From the NCBI GenBank assembly GCA_000434235.1, contig FR892023.1:81847-88288 (forward strand): a stretch of 6,442 nt of DNA. Direction: 5' to 3'. A program made the position numbers and the translations under genes. This DNA comes from Alistipes sp. CAG:268. GTDB lineage: Bacteria > Bacteroidota > Bacteroidia > Bacteroidales > Rikenellaceae. Under the pieces are notes generated by a model. That model ran no database searches. It was given only the letters and a program-made list of their open reading frames with translations, and had not been told where the DNA came from. Below are positions 1 through 5,147 of this stretch, in pieces. Every line of letters starts with the position of its first letter. The first letter of the stretch is position 1.

Positions 1-1
1 T

Positions 2-799
2 GCCGCATCAGGCACATACGGACTGAATACCTATCCCTCGCTGCCGAAAGCGTTGAAAAAACTGGGATATACGTCGATCTCGCTGACCTGCGACAACAAG
101 ACCTTCTGGAATCAGGATGCCACCTCGCGCAGCTACGGATTCGACCGTCTGTACGAACGCATGGACGAGGGGCGCCAACGCCCCGAGTCGGACAGTATCC
201 TCTTCGCACGCACGCTGCCGGTTCTTCAGCAACTCCGCAAGCCGTTCTATGCTCAGGTCGTGACCTACTCGGGCCACGATCCCGTGGAGACAACGTTCGG
301 GAGTACGCTCCGTCAGGCCGACATTCCGGATCGAAATGTAATGAACTACCTGATCATCACGCAGTTTGTAGACCGGAGCATCGAAAGGTTCATCGAGGCA
401 CTCCGGGAGGCGGGGCTCTACGACGAGAGCATCGTCGTGATCGTCGGCGACCACGACTCGACCATCACCCGCAACCGCTACGAAGGACGGGCAAAGCGCA
501 CGCTCGAGGACCGCTACATCCCGCTGTTCGTCCTCAACGCCCCGCTGAAGACGGAGACCGGGAAGGTCATCGCCCAAAGCGACATCTATCCGAGCCTGCT
601 CGATCTGATGGGCGCGGCGGACTACCCGTTCCACGGTCTGGGAGAGAGTGTTTTCCGCCACCAGAGCGACTGCGCCGCCGATTTCGACGGAGAGTGGGCA
701 GGCGGAAATACCGACGATTCGGTACGCCGGCGGCGTCTGGAGGCCTGGCGCGTCTCGGACATCCTCCTGCGGTCGGACCACTTCGCCGGTTCGTTCTGA
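2..799 (+). CDS. LTA synthase-like sulfatase / phosphoglycerol transferase, C-terminal part (5' end outside window)
   Basis: The frame is open back to the window edge, so the gene starts upstream; the first TTG at 53 is not its start. The visible 265 residues are the C-terminal part of the catalytic domain of the alkaline-phosphatase superfamily, LtaS/MdoB-like branch. Visible signatures are SLPKALKKLGY followed by FWNQDA and YGFDRLYER, then TYSGHDPV with a putative metal or substrate His (codon 275-277), and IVGDHD, whose Asp-His pair (codons 449-454) is the usual metal-binding GDH motif. The segment ends with IPLFVLNAP and SDIYPSLLDLMG, typical of the family. Family members transfer phosphoglycerol or phosphoethanolamine, or cleave sulfate esters, outside the inner membrane; the N-terminal membrane helices and nucleophile Thr are not in view. 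A Gram-negative host does not make classical lipoteichoic acid, so the substrate is unknown. The gene converges on the oxidoreductase operon. Family assignment is firm; the specific reaction is not. Confidence 0.85.
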   Translation, partial: AASGTYGLNTYPSLPKALKKLGYTSISLTCDNKTFWNQDATSRSYGFDRLYERMDEGRQRPESDSILFARTLPVLQQLRKPFYAQVVTYSGHDPVETTFGSTLRQADIPDRNVMNYLIITQFVDRSIERFIEALREAGLYDESIVVIVGDHDSTITRNRYEGRAKRTLEDRYIPLFVLNAPLKTETGKVIAQSDIYPSLLDLMGAADYPFHGLGESVFRHQSDCAADFDGEWAGGNTDDSVRRRRLEAWRVSDILLRSDHFAGSF

Positions 800-828
800 A
801 CACGGAAAGGAGAACCAGCACGCAATCC

Positions 829-933
829 GCGCACTCCGCACGAAAAACGGCGACATTTCCCGGAACGCCGGAAGCCGCCTGCATCCCGAGCGGGATACGG
901 ACCGGGAGCGCACTCCGCACGAAAAACGGCGAC
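829..933. repeat. Two copies of a 26-bp direct repeat, 79 bp apart
   Basis: An identical 26-bp word occupies 829-854 and 908-933. It begins GCGCACTCCGCAC, continues through an A5 run and ends CGGCGAC. In both copies the repeat runs directly into an inverted repeat (about 849-879 and 929-960), and partial similarity continues past it (both contain CCGGAAGCCG). The copies therefore look like a duplicated terminator unit of at least 50 bp. A small third hairpin (ATCCC-GAGC-GGGAT, 883-896) lies between them. The repeat is seen directly; its origin by local duplication, or as a dispersed intergenic repeat, is inferred. Confidence 0.85.
843..879 (-). terminator. Second, degenerate terminator-like hairpin downstream of the oxidoreductase operon
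   Basis: An imperfect hairpin pairs GGCG (849-852) with CGCC (876-879) and TTCC (857-860) with GGAA (870-873), with a bulge and a small loop around AACG (864-867). On the minus strand it is followed by a T5 run (843-847). It has the same layout as the perfect hairpin at 929-960 but is weaker. It could act as a back-up terminator for the leftward operon. Function is inferred. Confidence 0.4.
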
Positions 934-960
934 GGCCTCCGGGAAACCGGAAGCCGTCGC
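922..960 (-). terminator. Rho-independent terminator of the 2-oxoacid oxidoreductase operon
   Basis: GCGACGGC (929-936) pairs perfectly with GCCGTCGC (953-960). After one C/A mismatch the inner stem TCCGG (938-942) pairs with CCGGA (947-951), closing a 4-nt loop (943-946). Read leftward, the stem is followed after two bases by a T5 run (922-926). It starts 25 nt past the gamma-subunit stop codon, the right place to end the operon. There is no T-run on the other side, so it is not a good terminator for the + strand gene that converges here. Confidence 0.8.
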
Positions 961-985
961 TGCAAATCGTTCGGTCGTCGGCCGA

Positions 986-1531
986 TCAGCGGATCTTGCG
1001 GATGATCTCGCCGCCGTGGCGGATGGCCTCCTCGTTCTGGGGAAGCATCTTCCACGCACGCTCGGGAAGCGACTTCTTCAGTCCGACCATCACGTTCTCC
1101 ATCTCCACAACGGGCTTCACCTTCAGGTATCCGCCCAGAATCATCGTGTTGAAGAGCTTGGCCTGGCCCATCTTCGCACACTCGGCCGTGGCGTCGATGG
1201 CATAGACCGAAATGTCCGTACGCACCGGATGGCGCGAAATGCCGTTCGTATCGTAGATCAGCACGCCGCCCGGCTTGACCATCGGCTCGAACTTCTCCAT
1301 CGACTGCTGGTTGAGGATGATCGCCGTGTCGAATTCATGCGCGATCGGCGACGAGATCTTCTTGTCCGAAAGGATCACCGTCACGTTGGCCGTACCGCCG
1401 CGCATCTCGGGGCCGTAGGAGGGCATCCACGTCACCTCGAAGTCCTGCATCACGCCCGAGTAGGCCAGAATCTTTCCCATCGAGAGGACGCCCTGTCCTC
1501 CGAATCCAGCTATAATCAGAGTCTCTTTCAT
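986..1531 (-). CDS. 2-oxoacid:ferredoxin oxidoreductase, gamma subunit (KorC/VorC-type)
   Basis: A 181-aa protein of the pyruvate/ketoisovalerate oxidoreductase gamma domain, the catalytic-complex subunit that with alpha and beta interconverts a 2-oxoacid plus CoA with acyl-CoA, CO2 and reduced ferredoxin in the cytoplasm. It opens with the family signature IIAGFGGQGVL (residues 6-16), followed by SYGPEMRGGTANV (38-50), the usual gamma-domain pair of motifs; about 180 aa is the normal length. An in-frame extension up to 1723 exists but would lie inside the beta gene. The ATG at 1529-1531 overlaps the beta stop codon (ATGA), which fixes the start and suggests translational coupling. GGAGGAG lies about 6 nt upstream, an unusually good Shine-Dalgarno for a Bacteroidota gene. 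It is the last gene of the operon, followed by a terminator. Substrate specificity cannot be read from this subunit. Confidence 0.92.
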   Translation of the reverse strand: MKETLIIAGFGGQGVLSMGKILAYSGVMQDFEVTWMPSYGPEMRGGTANVTVILSDKKISSPIAHEFDTAIILNQQSMEKFEPMVKPGGVLIYDTNGISRHPVRTDISVYAIDATAECAKMGQAKLFNTMILGGYLKVKPVVEMENVMVGLKKSLPERAWKMLPQNEEAIRHGGEIIRKIR

Positions 1532-2304
1532 CGTGTCTCCTCCTTTTTTACGTCCTTGATATCGCCCAGCGGATAGAAGGGCAGCATGTTCTCCTCGAGC
1601 CAGCGGTTGGCAGCGACGGGCGAGAGTTTCCAGCCGCTGTTGCAGGTGGCGACCACCTCCACGAGCGAGAAACCGTTGCCGGCCATCGAATTCTCGAAAG
1701 CCTTGCGGATCGCCTTCTTGCACTTGCGCACGTTGGCCGGCGTATGCACGCTCTGGCGCGTGATGTAGGTGGCACCGTCGAGGTGGGCCATCATCTCGGC
1801 GATCTTGTAGGGATAGCCGTTCAGACGCGGGTCGCGGCCGTAGGGCGTCGTCGCGGTCTTCATGCCCAGCAGGGTGGTCGGCGCCATCTGGCCGCCCGTC
1901 ATGCCGTAGATCGCGTTGTTGATATAGATCGCCACGACATTCTCGCCGCGGGCAGCCGCATGGATCGACTCGGCCGTACCGATGGCCGACAGGTCGCCGT
2001 CGCCCTGGTACGTGAAGACCAGGTTCCCGGGGTTGAGCCGCTTGACGGCCGTTGCAACGGCCAGCGCACGGCCGTGCGCCGCCTCGATCCAGTCGATATC
2101 GATGTAGTTGTAGGCGAAAACCGCGCAGCCTACGGGCGAAATGCCCACGGAGTGCTCGGCAAGGCCCATCTCGTCGATGACCTCGGCCACGAGCTTGTGC
2201 ACCGTACCGTGGCTGCAGCCCGGACAGTAGTGCATGACGTTATCGGTGATGAGTCTGGGTTTCGCGTAAACCAGATTCTCCTGTTTGATTTCAACCTCTG
2301 CCAT
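1528..2304 (-). CDS. 2-oxoacid:ferredoxin oxidoreductase, beta subunit (TPP-binding, KorB/VorA-type)
   Basis: A 258-aa thiamine-pyrophosphate-binding subunit. The TPP/Mg motif runs from GDGD (residues 101-104) to NN (129-130), followed by AIYGMTGGQMAPTT (131-144), which is diagnostic of the KorB/PorB/VorA beta family. YCPGCSHG (26-33) and HGRALAVATAVK (78-89) are the other conserved blocks. Cys27, Cys30, Cys60 and Cys221 are candidates for the [4Fe-4S] cluster ligands such subunits carry; that assignment is by family analogy. TPP here attacks the 2-oxoacid and electrons pass to the ferredoxin subunit encoded first in the operon. The start ATG is 6 nt after the alpha stop codon and no other start fits the operon spacing. 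The last codons (KKEETR) contain the Shine-Dalgarno-like stretch of the gamma gene. Similar beta subunits act on 2-oxoglutarate, 2-oxoisovalerate or pyruvate; the 2-oxoglutarate and branched-chain types are the more likely here. Confidence 0.93.
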   Translation of the reverse strand: MAEVEIKQENLVYAKPRLITDNVMHYCPGCSHGTVHKLVAEVIDEMGLAEHSVGISPVGCAVFAYNYIDIDWIEAAHGRALAVATAVKRLNPGNLVFTYQGDGDLSAIGTAESIHAAARGENVVAIYINNAIYGMTGGQMAPTTLLGMKTATTPYGRDPRLNGYPYKIAEMMAHLDGATYITRQSVHTPANVRKCKKAIRKAFENSMAGNGFSLVEVVATCNSGWKLSPVAANRWLEENMLPFYPLGDIKDVKKEETR

Positions 2305-2310
2305 CGTCTC

Positions 2311-3405
2311 TTACTTTTTAATCAGTTTTTCCTTGAGGGCGTCGAGCACCTCGTCGGGATTGAACATCATGCCGCCCTGACGGCCGTAGTGCTCGACGGG
2401 AGCCAGTCCATTCACGGCCAGCCGCACGTCCTCGACCATCTGGCCGGCATTCAACTCGGCCGAAAGGAAGCCCTTCACACCGCGGGCGGCCAGTTCGGCG
2501 ATCTGTTTCTTGGGGAAGGGGTAGAGCGTGATCGGACGCAGCAGGCCCACCTTTAGGCCCTCGGCACGGGCCATTTCGACCGTAGCCGAGCAGATGCGCG
2601 CCGACGAACCGAAGGCCACGATCACATACTCCGCGTCGTCGCAGTCGATCGCCTCGTAGCGCACCTCGTTCTCCTCCAGCCGGCGGTACTTCTCCTGCAG
2701 GCGCTTGTTGATCACCTCCATCTTCTCGGACTGGAGTTCCAGCGAGGTGACGATGTTGCGTCCGCGGGCTGCGGGTTTGCCCTGTGCGGCCCACGAACCG
2801 CATTCGGCACGCAGTTCTTCCTCGGTCTTGCGCGGGCGCTGCGGGGCGAGCACCACCTTCTCCATCATCTGACCGATGGCGCCGTCGGCGAGGATCATCG
2901 CCGGATTGCGGTACTTGAAGGCCAGGTCGAAGGCCTCGGCCACGTGGTCATGCATCTCCTGCACGGAGTTCGGGGCGAAGACGATCAGGTGGAAGTCACC
3001 GTGGCCGCCGCCCTTGCAGGCCTGGAAATAGTCGCCCTGCGAAGGCTGGATCGTTCCCAGACCCGGGCCGCCGCGCTGGCAATTGACCACCAGGCACGGA
3101 AGTTCCGCACCGGCCAGATAGCTCAGTCCCTCGGACATCAGGCTGACGCCGGGGCTCGACGACGAGGTCATCACCCGTTTTCCGGTCGATGCGCCGCCGT
3201 AGACCATGTTGATCGAAGAGATCTCCGACTCGGCCTGCAGCACCACCATGCCGGTGGTCTCCCACGGCTTGAGTTCCATGAGCGTCTCCATCACTTCGGA
3301 CTGCGGGGTGATGGGGTAGCCGAAATAACCGTCGCAACCGTAGCGAATCGCCGCATGGGCGATCACCTCGTTGCCTTTCATCAGTTTTATCTCCTTCTCT
3401 GCCAT
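2311..3405 (-). CDS. vorB: 2-oxoacid:ferredoxin oxidoreductase, alpha subunit (3-methyl-2-oxobutanoate dehydrogenase subunit VorB / KorA-type)
   Basis: A 364-aa alpha subunit, the usual length for KorA/VorB proteins. It contains LMKGNEVIAHAA (8-19), FGYPITPQSEVME (28-40) at the active-site domain, LQAESEISSINMVYGGAS (56-73), SSSSPGVSLM (81-90) and RGGPGLGTIQPSQGDY (111-126). The C-terminal domain has VAFGSSAR (263-270), LRPITLYPFP (289-298) and AELNAGQMVEDV (316-327). These closely match what I remember of Bacteroidales proteins annotated VorB. With beta and gamma it performs the reversible CoA-dependent oxidative decarboxylation of a 2-oxoacid. In gut Bacteroidales this enzyme type can run in the reductive direction, fixing CO2 onto succinyl-CoA or branched-chain acyl-CoAs, but that is family knowledge and not visible here. 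The start ATG is only 3 nt after the ferredoxin stop codon; Met9 is a less likely alternative start. The Kor versus Vor name is uncertain; the family is not. Confidence 0.93.
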   Translation of the reverse strand: MAEKEIKLMKGNEVIAHAAIRYGCDGYFGYPITPQSEVMETLMELKPWETTGMVVLQAESEISSINMVYGGASTGKRVMTSSSSPGVSLMSEGLSYLAGAELPCLVVNCQRGGPGLGTIQPSQGDYFQACKGGGHGDFHLIVFAPNSVQEMHDHVAEAFDLAFKYRNPAMILADGAIGQMMEKVVLAPQRPRKTEEELRAECGSWAAQGKPAARGRNIVTSLELQSEKMEVINKRLQEKYRRLEENEVRYEAIDCDDAEYVIVAFGSSARICSATVEMARAEGLKVGLLRPITLYPFPKKQIAELAARGVKGFLSAELNAGQMVEDVRLAVNGLAPVEHYGRQGGMMFNPDEVLDALKEKLIKK

Positions 3406-3408
3406 AAC

Positions 3409-3636
3409 CTATTCGAATTTTTGACGATAAACCGTAATTACGCTGTCGGGGCAGATCACCGCACACGAAGCGCAGCCCGTGCAGGCATCGGGATTCGCCA
3501 TCCGGGCTACGGGATAGCCTTTGCCGTTCACCTCCGCCGATAGCTCGAGCACCTGACACGGACACGAGGCCACGCAGACCCCGCAACCCTTGCATCGCTC
3601 GCGGTCGACGACGATTGTTCCTTTGATTTTAGCCAT
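3409..3636 (-). CDS. 2x[4Fe-4S] ferredoxin subunit (delta) of the 2-oxoacid oxidoreductase
   Basis: A 75-aa bacterial ferredoxin with two complete cluster motifs: C15-x2-C18-x2-C21-x3-C25-P and C52-x2-C55-x2-C58-x3-C62-P. The pattern is the classical dicluster fold, in which the last Cys of each motif ligates the other cluster. An extra Cys27 follows the first motif (CPCQ) and is not needed for ligation. As first gene of the operon, 3 nt upstream of alpha, it is most simply the electron-transfer subunit (KorD/VorD) that takes electrons from the TPP centre. The ATG at 3634-3636 is chosen over a TTG at 3690, because the TTG lies upstream of the promoter -7 element (3668-3675) and the 18 residues it would add lack ferredoxin character. 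No clear Shine-Dalgarno is present, as is usual in Bacteroidota; the leader is A/T-rich. Confidence 0.92.
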   Translation of the reverse strand: MAKIKGTIVVDRERCKGCGVCVASCPCQVLELSAEVNGKGYPVARMANPDACTGCASCAVICPDSVITVYRQKFE

Positions 3637-3667
3637 AACGTCGTTGTATTGTTTGATTAAGTGCTTA

Positions 3668-3675
3668 CAAATATA
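3668..3675 (-). promoter_or_regulatory. Bacteroidota-type promoter -7 element for the oxidoreductase operon
   Basis: On the minus strand this reads TATATTTG, an exact match to the Bacteroidota sigma-ABfr -7 consensus TAnnTTTG, 31 nt before the ferredoxin ATG. It sits in an AT-rich block (about 3640-3740) unlike the GC-rich coding DNA, and downstream of the previous operon's terminator. A TTTG upstream is separated by only 12 nt (about 20 is usual), so no convincing -33 element is seen. The transcription start would fall near 3658-3663, giving a leader of roughly 22-27 nt. Confidence 0.7.
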
Positions 3676-3735
3676 AGAAAAATTCGACAAACGGCCGATT
3701 GTTTACAACAAAACTTTCGAAAAAATCGACGAATT

Positions 3736-3778
3736 AAAAAGTCGGGGAGCCCCGTCCCGAAGGACAGGATTCCCCGAC
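3736..3778 (-). terminator. Rho-independent terminator of the serC-serA-DUF1015 operon, UUCG-capped
   Basis: GTCGGGGA (3741-3748) and TCCCCGAC (3771-3778) form a perfect 8-bp stem. The top of the hairpin is GTCC (3754-3757) with GGAC (3762-3765). In the minus-strand RNA the loop is UUCG closed by C-G, an exceptionally stable tetraloop. Between the two stems are a partial CC/GG pairing and small bulges. The leftward RNA then runs straight into U5 (3736-3740). It starts 33 nt after the DUF1015 stop codon. There is no T-run on the + strand side, so it serves the leftward operon only. Confidence 0.88.
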
Positions 3779-3811
3779 ATCAGCAAGTTCCGGCGAAAAA
3801 AAACCGGCGGA

Positions 3812-5056
3812 TTACTCGGCAAACGAGTGGATCACCACACCCGAACGGAGTTTGGGCTCGAACCACGTCGTCTTCGGCGGCATGATGTTGCCCGTGTCGG
3901 CGATGTCGATCAGCTGCTTCATCGAAACGGGGTAGAGCGCGAAGGCCACCTTCATCTCACCGCTGTCCACACGGCGCTTCAACTCGCCCAGGCCGCGGAT
4001 GCCGCCCACGAAGTCGATACGCTTCGAGGTGCGCAGGTCGGCGATGCCCAGGATGCGGTCGAGCACCCGGTTCGAGAGAACCGTGACGTCGAGCACGCCG
4101 ATCGGGTCTGCATCGTCGTAGGTCCCCGGCTTGGCCGTAAGGCTGTACCACTTGCCGTCGAGGTACATCGAGAAGTTGTGCAGCGCCTGCGGGCGGTACT
4201 CGTCGGCGCCCTTCTGCTCGACGACGAAGTCCTCGCCGAGGTGGCGGAGGAACTCCTCGGAGGTGAGCCCGTTGAGGTCCTTGACCACGCGGTTGTAGTC
4301 AATGATGCGGAGCTGACTGGCGGGGAACGTCACGGCCAGGAAGTAGCAGTACTCCTCCTCGCCCGTATGGTGGGGGTTCTTCGCCTTGCACTCGGCACCC
4401 ACGCGCGCAGCGGCGGCCGTACGGTGGTGTCCGTCGGCCACGTAGAGGGCCGGGATGCCGCGGAAGATCTCCGTGATGCGGTCATTCGTCGCACGGTCGC
4501 GGATCACCCACAGTTTGTGGCCGAAGCCGTCGGGAGCCGTGAAGTCGTACTCGGGGGCCGAAGCCGTCACAACGCGCTCGACGATGGCGTCGATCTCGGC
4601 ATTGTCCGGATAGGCGAAGAAGACCGGCTCGATGTTGGCCTGCTGGTTGCGCACGTGGATCATGCGGTCCTCCTCCTTCTCGGTGCGCGTCAGCTCGTGT
4701 TTCTTGATGGCGCCCGAGAGGTAGTCCTCGAAGTGGCAGCACATCGTCAGACCGTACTGCGTGCGGCCGTCCATCGTCTGGGCATAGATGTAGTAGTACT
4801 CCTCGGGATCCTGCACGAGCCAGCCCCGTTCGCGCCACAGGCGGAAGTTCTCCACCGCCTTGTCGTAGACCTCGGGGGCATGCTCGTCGGCGATCGGATC
4901 GAAGTCGATCTCGGGTTTGATGATGTGCAGCAGCGAACGCTCCGTCGCTTCGGCCTTGGCCTCGGCCGAGTTCAGCACGTCGTAGGGGCGCGAAGCCACC
5001 TCCGAAGCATACTCCTTCGGGGGCCGGATTCCGCGGAAAGGTTTGATTCTTACCAT
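3812..5056 (-). CDS. DUF1015 family protein (COG4198), linked to serine biosynthesis
   Basis: A 414-aa soluble protein of unknown function with no signal peptide or membrane helix. It belongs to DUF1015: IKPFRGIRP (4-12), VASRPYDVLN (20-29), TRTEKEEDRMIHV (123-135), the family hallmark LYVADGHHRTAAA (204-216), DYNRVVKDLNG (253-263), and the C-terminal MPPKTTWFEPKLRSG (392-406). About 410 aa is full length for the family. The ADGHHR block resembles the nucleotide-binding motif of the ParB/sulfiredoxin fold, to which free-serine kinases (SerK, SbnI) also belong; this is a resemblance I see, not a demonstrated homology. It is the third gene after serC and serA, 91 nt downstream of serA with a strong hairpin in the gap, and is followed by a terminator. 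An A-rich stretch (AAAAAGAGAG) precedes the ATG. The operon position suggests a role in serine or phosphoserine metabolism. The long open frame on the opposite strand is a GC-bias shadow. Confidence 0.93.
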   Translation of the reverse strand: MVRIKPFRGIRPPKEYASEVASRPYDVLNSAEAKAEATERSLLHIIKPEIDFDPIADEHAPEVYDKAVENFRLWRERGWLVQDPEEYYYIYAQTMDGRTQYGLTMCCHFEDYLSGAIKKHELTRTEKEEDRMIHVRNQQANIEPVFFAYPDNAEIDAIVERVVTASAPEYDFTAPDGFGHKLWVIRDRATNDRITEIFRGIPALYVADGHHRTAAAARVGAECKAKNPHHTGEEEYCYFLAVTFPASQLRIIDYNRVVKDLNGLTSEEFLRHLGEDFVVEQKGADEYRPQALHNFSMYLDGKWYSLTAKPGTYDDADPIGVLDVTVLSNRVLDRILGIADLRTSKRIDFVGGIRGLGELKRRVDSGEMKVAFALYPVSMKQLIDIADTGNIMPPKTTWFEPKLRSGVVIHSFAE

Positions 5057-5088
5057 AACTCTCTTTTTCGCTTGTTGTGGATGCCGCA

Positions 5089-5120
5089 GAGGGCGGGCGC
5101 GGCACTCCGTACCCGCCCTC
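5089..5120. other. Strong inverted repeat between serA and the DUF1015 gene
   Basis: GAGGGCGGG (5089-5097) pairs perfectly with CCCGCCCTC (5112-5120). Three more pairs, CGG (5100-5102) with CCG (5107-5109), can form inside the loop. Neither strand has a T-run immediately after the stem, so it is not a standard intrinsic terminator. Because it lies inside the serC-serA-DUF1015 transcript, it may be a processing or stability hairpin that sets the ratio of serA to DUF1015 message. That role is inferred; the hairpin itself is seen. Confidence 0.65.
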
Positions 5121-5147
5121 CGACGGCTCAGATTCCTGTTTTCGGGA

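Noticed and set aside
883..896. Small hairpin ATCCC-GAGC-GGGAT as terminator of the + strand gene
   Set aside because: Only five base pairs and no T-run after it on either strand; noted as part of the repeat region.
829..960. Possible CRISPR array
   Set aside because: There are only two repeat copies, each attached to a terminator-like hairpin, with no further units and no cas gene; the layout fits duplicated terminators.
567..1181. Minus-strand frames over the end of the LTA-synthase-like gene and the convergent region, with recurring FRAEC-like peptides
   Set aside because: The recurring peptide is just the translation of the 26-bp DNA repeat and its flank; the frames overlap a real gene on the other strand.
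1532..1723. Upstream extension of the gamma subunit
   Set aside because: It would lie within the beta gene in another frame; the family start at MKETLIIAGFGGQG coincides with the ATGA junction.
1744..2556. 270-codon + strand frame across the alpha and beta oxidoreductase genes
   Set aside because: It spans the junction of two well-supported minus-strand genes and shows no domain; a composition shadow.
3637..3690. TTG start extending the ferredoxin by 18 residues
   Set aside because: It precedes the -7 promoter element, and the added residues are AT-rich with no ferredoxin similarity.
3790..3810. CCGGCG-A8-CCGGCG direct repeat just after the DUF1015 stop codon as a second terminator
   Set aside because: The minus-strand T8 run is not preceded by a stem of useful length; only four bases could pair around it.
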